Part shown: positions 21,357 through 29,353 of the stretch, in pieces | How the letters are laid out: every line of letters begins with the position of its first letter | Numbering within the stretch: position 1 is the stretch's first letter | NCBI RefSeq assembly: GCF_014202505.1 | Contig: NZ_JACHGW010000008.1 | Coordinates: forward strand, 107,035-171,034 | Source: Armatimonas rosea | GTDB taxonomy: Bacteria > Armatimonadota > Armatimonadia > Armatimonadales > Armatimonadaceae | Direction: 5' to 3' | Length of the DNA: 64,000 nt | The notes under the pieces: generated by a model | Told to the model about the DNA's origin: nothing | What the model saw: only the letters and a program-made list of their open reading frames with translations | Databases searched by the model: none | Made by a program: the position numbers and the translations under genes

Positions 21357-22934
21357 ATGTCCACCCTCCACCCCGTTTTAATCGCCGGGCAGTGGCGCGC
21401 CGCAGACGCGCCCTCCGCGACGTTCTCCGCCACCAACCCGACCACCGGCCAGCTCCTCGCCGACGATGTCTACCCTGTCTCTAGCAAGGCCGATGTCGAT
21501 GCCGTGCTTGTTGCCGCCGCACAGGCCGCGCCCGCACTCCGTGCCACCAGCCCCGAGACAATCGCTGCGTTTCTCAACCGCTACGCCGACCTGCTCGAAG
21601 CCAACCGCGACGCGCTAGTCGCCGCCGCCCACGCCGAGACGGGCTTTCCGACCGAGCCGCGCCTGAACTCGGTCGAGCTTCCGCGCACCACGGGGCAGCT
21701 TCGCCAGGCCGCGCAGGCCGCGCTTACCCGTAGCTGGACCCGCCCCGTGATCGACACCAAGACCGGCATCCGCTCCCTCCACGAGCCGCTCGGCGGCGCG
21801 GCGCTGGTCTTTGGTCCCAACAACTTCCCCTTCGCCTTCAACGCCATCGCGGGAGGGGACTTCGCCGCGGCGATCGCGGCCCGCTGTCCGGTGATCGCCA
21901 AGGTCCACACCAGCCACCCGACTACCAGCCGCCTCATGGCCGAGTGCGCCCACCAGGCCGCCACCGAGATCGGGCTGCCCGTGGGGAGCATCCAGGTGCT
22001 CTACCGCATGGACCACAAGCTCAGCCTCGGAATGATCGAGAACCCCGCGGTCGCTGCCGTGGGCTTCACCGGCAGCCGCTCGGCGGGGATGCAACTCAAG
22101 GAAGTGGCCGATCGGCACGGCAAGCCAGTCTACCTGGAGATGTCGAGTGTCAACCCGGTCTTTATCCTCCCCGACTACCTAGCCGCAAACTCGGAGGCGC
22201 TGGCGGCGGAGTTCTTCACCAGCTGCACGATGGGCGCGGGGCAGTTCTGCACCAACCCCGGCCTGCTGGTCCTCCCCGGCGGCGAGCTCGGGGCGGCGTT
22301 TGTGGCGGCGGCGGCAGCGAAGTTCGCCGAGGCAAAACCGGGCGTGCTCCTCAATAAGGGCGGCCGCGATAGCCTCGCCGAGGCCGTGGAGACCCTCAAG
22401 TCCGCAGGGGCAACCGTGGTCTGTGGTGGGGAGGTCTTTGACGATCCGGGCTTCCGCTACGCCAACACGATCCTGACGGTCACCGGCGCGCAGTTTATCG
22501 CCGACCCGGAGACGCTCCAGACCGAGGCGTTCGGCCCGGCGAGCCTGCTGGTGCTCTGCGAGAGCGGCGACGAGATGCTGGCGGTGGCCAACGCGCTGGA
22601 GGGGAACCTCACGGGGACGGTCTACGCCAACGACGAAGGTGCCGACGATGCGTTCTACACGAAGCTTGCTCCGGCGCTACGTGTCAAGGTGGGGCGCCTG
22701 CTCAACAACAAGATGCCCACGGGAGTCGCGGTCAGCCCCGCGATGAACCACGGCGGTCCTTTCCCCGCCACCGGCCACCCGTTCTTCTCCAGTGTGGGCA
22801 TTCCTCACGCCATCAGCCGCTTCTCGATGCTGTGTAGCTACGACAATGTCCGGCCCCACCGCCTCCCCGCCGAGCTCCAAGACGGCAACCCGCTGGGCAT
22901 CTGGCGCCTTGTGGATGGCGATTGGGTGAAGTAG
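21357..22934 (+). CDS. 2,5-dioxovalerate (alpha-ketoglutarate semialdehyde) dehydrogenase
   Basis: 525 residues, an aldehyde dehydrogenase of the KGSADH branch, which oxidises alpha-ketoglutarate semialdehyde to 2-oxoglutarate in pentose, hexuronate or hydroxyproline breakdown. Visible signs are FGPNNFPFAFNAIAGGDFAA (cofactor binding), GFTGSRSAG, the catalytic Glu in VYLEMSSVNPV, and the catalytic Cys in GAGQFCTNPGL. The SSVNPVF variant, in place of the usual ELGGKNP, marks this subfamily. With the GH127 and DHDPS-like genes it fits non-phosphorylative arabinose or uronate use, though these are not one operon. The mRNA is predicted to be leaderless. Confidence 0.85.
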   Translation: MSTLHPVLIAGQWRAADAPSATFSATNPTTGQLLADDVYPVSSKADVDAVLVAAAQAAPALRATSPETIAAFLNRYADLLEANRDALVAAAHAETGFPTEPRLNSVELPRTTGQLRQAAQAALTRSWTRPVIDTKTGIRSLHEPLGGAALVFGPNNFPFAFNAIAGGDFAAAIAARCPVIAKVHTSHPTTSRLMAECAHQAATEIGLPVGSIQVLYRMDHKLSLGMIENPAVAAVGFTGSRSAGMQLKEVADRHGKPVYLEMSSVNPVFILPDYLAANSEALAAEFFTSCTMGAGQFCTNPGLLVLPGGELGAAFVAAAAAKFAEAKPGVLLNKGGRDSLAEAVETLKSAGATVVCGGEVFDDPGFRYANTILTVTGAQFIADPETLQTEAFGPASLLVLCESGDEMLAVANALEGNLTGTVYANDEGADDAFYTKLAPALRVKVGRLLNNKMPTGVAVSPAMNHGGPFPATGHPFFSSVGIPHAISRFSMLCSYDNVRPHRLPAELQDGNPLGIWRLVDGDWVK

Positions 22935-22938
22935 GCGC

Positions 22939-23403
22939 ATGTGGCCCAAAGGGTTCCCCAGACTTCTAGCGCCTCGGATACCTGAGACACTAGAAGTCAC
23001 TAGTGGTGAGTACTATCGCGACGGGGGAACCACCTGCCTGGAAGCCACGGACGAACAGGGTAAGCCTCGGAGACTTCGCCTGGATCAACAGCTGAGCTCT
23101 CCGGGCTGGCTCTATCTGGATAACTGGCGTGTTCCCTACCGTAGTGCCGCGGAGCAGAAGATTCTTCAAGCGCTTACGCGCTGCCTGGAGAGTCGGCCTC
23201 CACTACCCCCTCTGCCGGATCTGAAGCCTGGAGAGCTGATAAAAAGGCCCGGAGGCGGCTTTATCGTTTTGGGGAGCGCCGATCTAATCCCCTCCTTTAC
23301 TCTGGACGAAATGGGACGAACCACGAGCTACATTCAGACAGTGATCCAACGTGTTCAGTCCGATACCTATGGCCAGCACCATAGAGTTCACCGAAGAAGG
23401 TGA
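22939..23403 (+). CDS. Uncharacterised protein
   Basis: 154 residues starting 4 bases after the dehydrogenase stop, so very likely co-transcribed. There is no signal peptide, membrane helix or known motif. The sequence alternates short strands and loops (EVTSGEYYRDGGTTCLEATD, SPGWLYLDNWRVPYRS) and has a Pro-rich centre (RPPLPPLPDLKPG). It ends in a basic tail (HRVHRRR). It could be an immunity-type or accessory protein, but nothing supports a specific role. Confidence 0.55.
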   Translation: MWPKGFPRLLAPRIPETLEVTSGEYYRDGGTTCLEATDEQGKPRRLRLDQQLSSPGWLYLDNWRVPYRSAAEQKILQALTRCLESRPPLPPLPDLKPGELIKRPGGGFIVLGSADLIPSFTLDEMGRTTSYIQTVIQRVQSDTYGQHHRVHRRR

Positions 23404-23412
23404 TCTTTTGGC

Positions 23413-24480
23413 TTAGCGTAGAGGTCGTTGCTTCGGGAGCGGTTTCTTTTTTACCACGGGTTTTGCTCTTCGGACGGGCGGGAGCTTCTTGCCGGTTGTG
23501 GGGAGCGTGGCGGGGAGGATGCGGCGGGGGAGCGCGATGGTCGCCGGAAGAATTGGGCGTGGGGTCGGGGTGGGCGCTGTGATTCCAGAGGGCGGTGGAA
23601 TCTCCAACGGGGCCTCGGCTCGTCGCGTGGCTACTGGTGTCGGTGAGGGCTCGGGTGATAGGGGCTCGGTCTCGCCGGGATCCGCCGCCGCCGGCGTGGG
23701 CTTTATGGGGCGCTCGGGGAGCACCACGGGCGCGACTCCGGGGTCCGGTGTGGGGGCCAGCGGCAGTGGTGCACGAGGACGGAGACTACCTGTCGTGCCG
23801 ACGCCGCGTGTGGGGGAGGAGCCCGTCAGGATCGCCAGGGTGCTGAGCTGCCCATCGGGGCTCGTGGCGAGCTCGTTCTTGATAGCCGTGATTCGCAGGG
23901 GCTCGGGCGAGGGCGATGCGCTAGGACTTGGGCTGGGCTTCGGGCGCGGTGTCGGCTGGTCCGGGAAGAGCGACTCCTTGAAGTCCATGGCATTGAGCCC
24001 CGCACGGGCGGCCTCTTTCTGGAGCGAGTCCGCGTTGGGGTCTTTGATAATTCGTAAGAGCACCTGCCGCGCCTTGTCTTCGTCGCCTTGACCCCGAAGC
24101 GCGGTGGCGAGGGCGAGCCGGGCGGGGATATCTTTCTTGTCCTTGCCGACCAGCACCCGGAAGACCTTCTCCGCCTCCGCAAAGCGCCCCACCCGCAGCA
24201 GACAGGCCGCACGCCCTCGAACCGCCTCGGGGTTCTCTTTATCGCGCTGGAGGACCCACTCCGCCTCACCCAGCGCCTCGGAGAAGCGCTCTGCCTTGAG
24301 CGCTTGCCGCATGGAGTCGACATGGTAGAGAAACGTGTTGGGGGTGGGGGAGGGCGGCAGAAAGAGAAACCACTCCCGCACTTGGAAGCTGCCTGAGAGC
24401 AAGTAGAAGCCCACGGCGGAGGCTGCTGCCAGCCCCAACACGCTCTGTACCAGCTTCCACTCTTTCAGGCGATCGTTCAT
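23413..24480 (-). CDS. Membrane-anchored TPR protein with Pro-rich basic tail
   Basis: 355 residues. A single helix near the N-terminus (residues 10-32, VLGLAAASAVGFYLLSG) anchors it. TPR-like helices follow (about 55-160; ALGEAEWVLQRDKENPEAV, CLLRVGRFAEAEKVFRVLVG, ALRGQGDEDKARQVLLRI), with the small/large residue spacing of tetratricopeptides. From about 175 the chain is low-complexity Pro/Thr/Ser, ending in a Lys/Arg-rich stretch (VVKKKPLPKQRPLR). TPRs usually mediate protein contacts; the basic tail may bind nucleic acid or wall polymers. The ATG at 24480 is used; the longer frame runs into a repeat. Confidence 0.7.
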   Translation of the reverse strand: MNDRLKEWKLVQSVLGLAAASAVGFYLLSGSFQVREWFLFLPPSPTPNTFLYHVDSMRQALKAERFSEALGEAEWVLQRDKENPEAVRGRAACLLRVGRFAEAEKVFRVLVGKDKKDIPARLALATALRGQGDEDKARQVLLRIIKDPNADSLQKEAARAGLNAMDFKESLFPDQPTPRPKPSPSPSASPSPEPLRITAIKNELATSPDGQLSTLAILTGSSPTRGVGTTGSLRPRAPLPLAPTPDPGVAPVVLPERPIKPTPAAADPGETEPLSPEPSPTPVATRRAEAPLEIPPPSGITAPTPTPRPILPATIALPRRILPATLPTTGKKLPPVRRAKPVVKKKPLPKQRPLR

Positions 24481-24485
24481 GTGCA

Positions 24486-24541
24486 CCCATCCCCCAGCCC
24501 CTTCCCTCGCTCTCAATCCGACTTTGTCGGGACAAGGGAAG
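24486..24541. repeat. Palindromic repeat, family A
   Basis: CCCATCCCCCAGCCCCTTCC through to its mate GGGAAGGGGAG, with an inner CCGACTTTGTCGG hairpin. It sits between the TPR gene and the phosphodiesterase gene. Confidence 0.75.
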
Positions 24542-24546
24542 GGGAG

Positions 24547-25326
24547 CTACAGAAACGCCTCGGCCACCACGCGGCCATCCCACTCGCGACAAGCGGGGAC
24601 TCCCAGCGCGTGGGCGAGCGTCGGACAGACATCGTACAGGTAAATGGGCTCGGTAAGTTCCCGCCCTGCCGCAATCCCCGGTCCGTGCAGGATAAAGGGG
24701 ATGGTCATGTCCTCGGGGGAGTCCGTGCCATGGCTCCTGTCGTGGCCACCGTGGTCGCTCACCACGCACACTACACCGTCCCAGTGGGCCAGCACCTGTG
24801 CCAGACAGGCATCGGCGTTCTCGATGGCCTTTAGGTAGGGCTCGCTCATCCAGCCGTGCGCGTGCCCGGCCTCGTCGGGGTGCCCAAAGTAGACAAAGAC
24901 AAAGTCCAGGGAGTCATTTGTCAGCGCCGCAATCGCCGCATCGGCCACCTTCTGGTCGGTCTCAAAGACATGCCCCTCGCCGTAGCAGACACTGACCTTG
25001 AGGCTCCCTGGCGCGGCCAGATCGCGTAGCTGCTCCCAGTTGTAGAAAAAGCCCACGCGCTTGCCGTAGCTGGCCGCGGCATCCATCACGCTCGGGACGG
25101 GCCGGGCGAGCGGGGTAAACGTGTTGCTGGTGATCCCATGACGCGGCACATCGACGCCCCGCAACATCGACGTGTGGCACGGTAGGGTCACGGAAGGCAT
25201 CACCGACGACGCCTTCCAGGTGTGGGCTCCCTCCCGCGCGAGGCGCTGGAGGGTCGGGGTGTGGCAGGAGAGAATGGCATCGGGCCGGACACCATCCAGA
25301 GAGCAGAGCAAAACACGCTGGGACAT
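24547..25326 (-). CDS. Type I phosphodiesterase/nucleotide pyrophosphatase family protein
   Basis: 259 residues of the alkaline-phosphatase superfamily. Metal-site residues are visible in CSLDGVRPD (first Asp), a nucleophile-region Thr in SVMPSVTLPCHTSML, YFGHPDEAGHAHGW (Asp and His ligands) and VVSDHGGHD (Asp-His). It hydrolyses phosphodiester or related bonds. Family members act outside the membrane, but no signal peptide is visible here. The ATG at 25326 has a TAAAAT box 6 bases upstream. It is divergent from the flavoprotein gene across a family C palindrome. Confidence 0.85.
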   Translation of the reverse strand: MSQRVLLCSLDGVRPDAILSCHTPTLQRLAREGAHTWKASSVMPSVTLPCHTSMLRGVDVPRHGITSNTFTPLARPVPSVMDAAASYGKRVGFFYNWEQLRDLAAPGSLKVSVCYGEGHVFETDQKVADAAIAALTNDSLDFVFVYFGHPDEAGHAHGWMSEPYLKAIENADACLAQVLAHWDGVVCVVSDHGGHDRSHGTDSPEDMTIPFILHGPGIAAGRELTEPIYLYDVCPTLAHALGVPACREWDGRVVAEAFL

Positions 25327-25332
25327 GAGGCT

Positions 25333-25338
25333 ATTTTA
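25333..25338 (-). promoter_or_regulatory. -10 box of leaderless promoter
   Basis: TAAAAT on the minus strand, 6 bases from the ATG at 25326. Confidence 0.6.
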
Positions 25339-25369
25339 CACCAGATGCGTCGGGGGGTGGATGCGTCGG

Positions 25370-25491
25370 GGGGTGGAAACCCCCGCCTCAAGTTTGAGGG
25401 AGCGTCCCGAGGACGCGTGGGTGCAGTGGGCTCTCCGCGTCCTCGGGACGCTCTTTGCATTTTGCCGGGGATTTCCCATCCCCGGCGGGGG
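25370..25491. repeat. Palindromic repeat, family C, copy 2
   Basis: GGAGCGTCCCGAGGACGCG and its mirror CGCGTCCTCGGGACGCT (25397-25454) lie inside outer C-run/G-run arms ending at CCCCGGCGGGGG. Like copy 1 it lies between two divergent leaderless promoters. Confidence 0.75.
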
Positions 25492-25497
25492 TAAACT
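25492..25497 (+). promoter_or_regulatory. Putative -10 box of leaderless promoter
   Basis: TAAACT after GGG, 7 bases before the ATG at 25505. Confidence 0.45.
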
Positions 25498-25504
25498 ACT
25501 CTCC

Positions 25505-27088
25505 ATGACCTTTGACCTCGCCATTGTCGGCTCCGGCTTTGGCGGCTCCCTCCTTGCGATGGTCGCCCGCCGCCTGGGCAAGTCCGTCTTGCTCCTGGAG
25601 CGGGGGAGCCACCCGCGCTTTGCGATCGGGGAGAGCACCTCGCCCCTGATGAACCTCCTGATCGAGGAGCTCGCCCACACCTACGACCTCCCGCGCCTGC
25701 TCCCCTTGGCGACCTACGGCACGTGGAAAACCCACTACCCCGAGCTCGGCGTCGGCCTCAAGCGCGGCTTCACCTACTACGGCACGCAGCCCGGCGAGCG
25801 CCTGCTGGTCGCGGCCTCCCCTGGTGACCCCTGCGCCGACACCCACTGGCTCCGCGCCGATGTCGATCACTTCCTGGTCAAAGAGGCTATCGCGCTAGGG
25901 GCCGAGTACCACGAGAACACTCCCCTCACACGCCACGAGTACACGGGCGGTCTCTGGCACCTCAACGAGCACACCGCACGCTTCTTGGTCGATGCCACGG
26001 GCCCAGGAAAGCTCTGGAGCAACGATGTTAGCTTTGCCGGCTACCCAAAAACGGAGGCTCTCTACTCGCACTTTGTGGGGGTGCGTGGGGCATCGGCATC
26101 CCTCCCCGGTTTGACATCCCTCCCCCCGGCCCCCTCCCTTCGCCTGAAACCCAACTTCGTTGGGGCGAAGGGAGGGGGGGGACCCACCCCCACTCGTTCC
26201 TCGTCTCCCCTCCCTTCGTCCCCGCGAAGCGGGAATAAGAGCGAAGGGAGGGGCCGGGGGAGGGATGTCCCCTACCCCCCCGATGCCGCCGCGAGCCACT
26301 ATGTCTTTCCCGGCGGCTGGATGTGGATCTTGCCCTTTGACAACGGTGTCACTAGCGCGGGGTTTGCGGTAGAGTCCTGGCTCGCCGACGAGCTAGAGCT
26401 CGCGGGCAAACGGCACGGAGCCTGGGAGCGGTTTCTGGCACGCTTCCCCGCCATCCAAGCGCAGTTCGCCGATGCCCAGCCGGTCGAAAAATGGCACTAC
26501 GCTCCTAAGCTCTCCTACCGCGCCCAGAACGTGGTCGGCGATGGCTACTTACGGTTGCCGTCGGCTGCGGGGTTTATCGACCCGCTCTACTCCACGGGCA
26601 TGCCGCTCACGCTGCTGGGCATCCAGCGCATCGCGGCGCTCATCCAACACGACAAGCTCCAGAGCCCAGAGCTGCTCGCCCACTACGAAGCAACCACTTT
26701 TGCCGAGCTGGACTGGGTCGCGGAGTTTATCGGGGCCAACTACGCCGCCTTTGCCGACTTCCCGCGCTTCGTGGACACCACCATGTTCTACTTCGCCGCC
26801 GCCAGCTTCTCCGAGCTCGCCCGTCGTACGGGGCGCAGCGACCTCGCCAAGGGGTATCTGCTCACACAAAACGAGCGCTTTCGCGCCAACTTCCACGCCT
26901 GGCAGCAGGGGATGCTCTCCCTCACCGATGCCATCGCGCCCTGGAACGCCGCCGGGCTCGCCGATCCGAGTAAGGACAACCTCTACGGCGTGGACTTGGA
27001 GGACGTGGTTAAAGGCGCGAGTAAGCTCGAAAAGACTGAAGAGGAGCTGCGCGAGATTGTCGCCACGGCGGACTGGGCGCAGTGTTGA
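25505..27088 (+). CDS. FAD-dependent oxidoreductase (halogenase/geranylgeranyl-reductase-like)
   Basis: 527 residues. The N-terminal dinucleotide fold IVGSGFGGSLLAMVARRLG and LLLERGSHPRFAIGESTSPL match the flavin monooxygenase group that includes tryptophan halogenases; GESTSP sits at the FAD loop. A second FAD block is LRLPSAAGFIDPLYSTGMPL (about 342-361). The lysine and WxWxIP motif that define halogenases are not clearly present, so halogenation is not claimed. Residues of about 198-258 are Pro/Ser/Gly-rich and come from two palindromic repeats read in frame. The start is fixed by the FAD-fold N-terminus and the -10 box. Confidence 0.75.
   Translation: MTFDLAIVGSGFGGSLLAMVARRLGKSVLLLERGSHPRFAIGESTSPLMNLLIEELAHTYDLPRLLPLATYGTWKTHYPELGVGLKRGFTYYGTQPGERLLVAASPGDPCADTHWLRADVDHFLVKEAIALGAEYHENTPLTRHEYTGGLWHLNEHTARFLVDATGPGKLWSNDVSFAGYPKTEALYSHFVGVRGASASLPGLTSLPPAPSLRLKPNFVGAKGGGGPTPTRSSSPLPSSPRSGNKSEGRGRGRDVPYPPDAAASHYVFPGGWMWILPFDNGVTSAGFAVESWLADELELAGKRHGAWERFLARFPAIQAQFADAQPVEKWHYAPKLSYRAQNVVGDGYLRLPSAAGFIDPLYSTGMPLTLLGIQRIAALIQHDKLQSPELLAHYEATTFAELDWVAEFIGANYAAFADFPRFVDTTMFYFAAASFSELARRTGRSDLAKGYLLTQNERFRANFHAWQQGMLSLTDAIAPWNAAGLADPSKDNLYGVDLEDVVKGASKLEKTEEELREIVATADWAQC
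26100..26275. repeat. Two family A palindromes inside flavoprotein gene
   Basis: CCCCCTCCCTTCGCC with GGCGAAGGGAGGGGG (26131-26178) and CCCCTCCCTTCG with CGAAGGGAGGGG (26210-26253) are flanked by matching CATCCCTCCCC and GGGGAGGGATG ends. They add about 60 in-frame codons to the gene. Confidence 0.85.
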
Positions 27089-27095
27089 ACCCGCT

Positions 27096-27134
27096 GAACC
27101 CACCCTGGCCCTCCCTTGCCGCAAGGGTGGGTTC
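27096..27134. repeat. Hairpin downstream of flavoprotein gene
   Basis: GAACCCACCCT (27096-27106) pairs perfectly with AGGGTGGGTTC (27124-27134). It lies just after the stop and 19 bases upstream of the trp promoter -35. There is no T-run, so it is probably a repeat rather than a strong terminator. Confidence 0.55.
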
Positions 27135-27152
27135 GAGGCGGGTGGGTTCGGT

Positions 27153-27182
27153 TTGACACTCCCCCCCGATGCGTGGTATCGT
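27153..27182 (+). promoter_or_regulatory. trp leader promoter
   Basis: TTGACA (27153-27158), an 18-base spacer, then TATCGT (27177-27182). The expected start of transcription (about 27189) coincides with the leader peptide ATG at 27190. Confidence 0.7.
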
Positions 27183-27189
27183 AGCCGCA

Positions 27190-27261
27190 ATGCAGACGCG
27201 AGAGCAAATCGTTCAGTGGTGGTGGCGCACGGGGGCTTGCCCGGTGCGCGCTACGAGCTGA
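27190..27261 (+). CDS. trpL: trp operon leader peptide
   Basis: 23 codons encoding MQTREQIVQWWWRTGACPV and then RATS. Codons 10-12 (27217-27225) are three Trp codons in a row, the classic sensor for ribosome-mediated attenuation. It lies about 75 bases before trpE and is followed by a terminator. There is no ribosome-binding site, and the promoter -10 box ends 7 bases before the ATG, so it should be translated as a leaderless message. The short length, Trp run and position make the assignment strong. Confidence 0.88.
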   Translation: MQTREQIVQWWWRTGACPVRATS

Positions 27262-27333
27262 GAGACGCCGACGCTGCACACGAAAGAGAGGCAGGCTCCC
27301 GAGTTGAACAAACCGGGGGCCTGTTTTATTTTG
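27231..27333 (+). terminator. trp attenuator
   Basis: The terminator is CAGGCTCCCG (27292-27301) with CGGGGGCCTG (27314-27323), then TTTTATTTTG. The upstream segment GGGGGCTTG (27231-27239), just after the Trp codons, can pair with CAGGCTCCC (27292-27300) and so act as antiterminator. A ribosome stalled at the Trp codons should leave it free, allowing read-through into trpE. Confidence 0.82.
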
Positions 27334-27336
27334 TCT

Positions 27337-28920
27337 ATGTTTCCGACCACACCCGATCGAGCGACCTTTAAGGCACTGGCAACCCAGGGCAATGTGATCC
27401 CTGTCTGCCGGGAGATCTTAGCCGACATGGAGACCCCTGTCTCGGCGTTTAAGCGCCTGGCACACCGGCCCAACGCGTTCCTGCTGGAGTCCGTGGAGGG
27501 CGGCGAGCGCATGGCCCGCTACTCCTTTCTCGGCTCCGACCCGCGTGTCGTGCTCCGTAGCCGCGGGACGAGCGTCAGCCTCACCGAGCGCGGCAAGACA
27601 CGGCTGATCCCACTCTCCAAGGGCGAGGACCCGCTGCACGTGCTGGAGGCGGAGCTGGCGAAAGTCAAGTTTGTGGAGACCCCGAACCTGCCGCGCTTTG
27701 TGGGGGGGGCCGTGGGCTACATCGGCTACGACTGGGTGCGCTTCTTGGAGCCGATCGGGCAGCAGACCCACGACGATCTAGACCTCGACGATGTCTATTT
27801 AATGCTCACGGACACGCTCTGCATCTTCGACCATGTCAAGCACCGGATTATTGTCCTAGCCAACGCGCATATCGAACCGGAGACCGACCTGGATGCGGCC
27901 TACGACGAGGCCTGTGAGAAAGTAGAGGACATGATCGCCGCGCTCCGGGCACCGATCCCCGATCTGCTGGGGATGCCCAATAAGCGCAAGGGCGACCCGC
28001 CGCCGTGGGAGTCCAACCTCACCCGCGCGCGCTACGAGGAGATGCTCACCGAGGCCAAGGAGTTTATCGCAGGGGGCGATATTATCCAAGCCGTGCTCTC
28101 GCAGCGCTTCTCGCGGCCCTTCGACGGCGATGCGTTCGATGTTTATAGAGCGCTGCGCTCGCTGAACCCGTCGCCGTACATGTTCTTCCTCAAGTTCGAC
28201 GATGGCCCGATCTTGGTGGGGGCATCGCCGGAGATTCTCTGCACGGTCGAGGAGCGCACGGTGCGGGTGCGGCCCATCGCCGGAACCCGCAAGCGCGGCG
28301 AGACGCCCGAAGAAGATGCTGCACTCGAAGCCGAGCTCCTCGCCGATGAGAAAGAGCGCGCCGAGCACATCATGCTGGTCGATCTAGGGCGCAACGATAT
28401 CGGGCGGGTCTGTGAGTACGGCTCGGTTAAAGTGACGGATTTGATGATTATCGAGAAGTACTCACATGTGATGCATATTGTGAGCAATGTCTGTGGCAAG
28501 CTCCGTAGCGAGGTCACCCCGATGGATGTCCTGCGCGCGACCTTCCCTGCCGGGACGCTCTCTGGCGCTCCCAAGGTGCGTGCGATGCAGATTATCGAGA
28601 GCCTGGAGCCGACCCGGCGCGGGGTCTACGGCGGCGCGATTGGCTACTTCTCCTACAACGGTAACCTCGATGCCTCGATCACGATCCGCACCGCCGTGAT
28701 CCACAACGGAAAAGTCCATGTGCAGGCTGGCGGAGGGATTGTCGCCGACTCGCAGCACGCCGCCGAGTTTGAGGAGACCGTCAATAAGTCCGCCGCTGCC
28801 CGCCGCGCAGTCGAGTTTGCCGAGGCCGGCCTAGACACGGTCCCCGTGCTCGCCGAGGTGGTCGAGGGACGCTTCACGCGGCTTGAGATCATCGAGCCCC
28901 AGACCAGTGCGAGGAGTTGA
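27337..28920 (+). CDS. trpE: Anthranilate synthase component I
   Basis: 527 residues, full length. It forms anthranilate from chorismate with ammonia supplied by TrpG. Visible features are the tryptophan feedback site NAFLLESVEGGERMARYSFL, PSPYMFFLKFDD, PIAGTRKRG, the catalytic region LVDLGRNDIGRV and HVMHIVSNVCGKL, and TFPAGTLSGAPKVRAM. The ATG at 27337 is 4 bases after the attenuator T-run; an in-frame TTG at 27304 lies in the terminator loop and is rejected. Expression is under the leader-peptide attenuator. Its stop codon lies within the arm of a large palindrome. Confidence 0.95.
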   Translation: MFPTTPDRATFKALATQGNVIPVCREILADMETPVSAFKRLAHRPNAFLLESVEGGERMARYSFLGSDPRVVLRSRGTSVSLTERGKTRLIPLSKGEDPLHVLEAELAKVKFVETPNLPRFVGGAVGYIGYDWVRFLEPIGQQTHDDLDLDDVYLMLTDTLCIFDHVKHRIIVLANAHIEPETDLDAAYDEACEKVEDMIAALRAPIPDLLGMPNKRKGDPPPWESNLTRARYEEMLTEAKEFIAGGDIIQAVLSQRFSRPFDGDAFDVYRALRSLNPSPYMFFLKFDDGPILVGASPEILCTVEERTVRVRPIAGTRKRGETPEEDAALEAELLADEKERAEHIMLVDLGRNDIGRVCEYGSVKVTDLMIIEKYSHVMHIVSNVCGKLRSEVTPMDVLRATFPAGTLSGAPKVRAMQIIESLEPTRRGVYGGAIGYFSYNGNLDASITIRTAVIHNGKVHVQAGGGIVADSQHAAEFEETVNKSAAARRAVEFAEAGLDTVPVLAEVVEGRFTRLEIIEPQTSARS

Positions 28921-29033
28921 AAATTCCTCGCTGAAGGCGCTTCGCACCGAACGTCCTGCCGGACGGAGCTCGTCTCCGGCCCAGAGGGCCTTCGGCAACT
29001 TGTTGCCTCTAGCGAGGGGTTTTCAACTCCTCG
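28910..29033. repeat. Multi-hairpin palindromic element after trpE
   Basis: 23-base arms (28910-28932 and 29011-29033, CGAGGAGTTGAAAATTCC at the left) close a loop that itself contains about five small hairpins: GAAG-GCG-CTTC, CGTCC-TGCC-GGACG, GGAG-CTCGT-CTCC, GGCC-CAGAG-GGCC and GGCAAC-TT-GTTGCC. It spans the trpE stop codon and lies inside the presumed trp operon transcript. Confidence 0.8.
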
Positions 29034-29056
29034 GGATGACCGCCAGAAAGAAACCC

Positions 29057-29353
29057 ATGATAATCACCGTTTTCCGCAACCGCCTCCGCCCGGAGGCCAC
29101 CGAGGCCTACGCCGAGCTCGCGCCCAAGATGGTCGAGCTGGCCAAGCAGCAGCCCGGCTTTCTCTCGATGAAGACCTACACCGCCGCCGACGGCGAGCGG
29201 GTTACGATCGCCGAGTTCGAGAGCGATGAGGCGGTAATGGCGTGGCGCGACAACGCGATCCACCAAGACGCACAAGAGCGCGGCCGCACGGACTTCTACG
29301 CCGAGTATGTCTCCCAGACCTGCGAGGTAATCCGGGAGTCCCGCTTTCCATGA
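29057..29353 (+). CDS. Antibiotic-biosynthesis-monooxygenase (ABM) domain protein
   Basis: 98 residues, a single ferredoxin-like ABM domain. The signs are the MIITVFRNRLRPE opening strand, the PGFLSMKTYTAADGERVTIA strand pair, and the WRDNAIHQDAQERGR helix. Members act as cofactor-free monooxygenases, haem-degrading enzymes or simple dimeric folds. The ATG at 29057 is chosen for the clean domain start; another in-frame ATG at 29036 is possible. It lies between trpE and trpG and overlaps the next gene (ATGA). Confidence 0.75.
   Translation: MIITVFRNRLRPEATEAYAELAPKMVELAKQQPGFLSMKTYTAADGERVTIAEFESDEAVMAWRDNAIHQDAQERGRTDFYAEYVSQTCEVIRESRFP

Noticed and set aside
25505..27088. Flavin-dependent tryptophan halogenase
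   Set aside because: The FAD loop GESTSP is shared by several flavoenzyme groups, and the WxWxIP motif and lysine of halogenases could not be found.
27302..27337. TTG start for trpE at 27304
   Set aside because: It lies in the attenuator terminator loop; the ATG at 27337 just after the T-run is the natural start.
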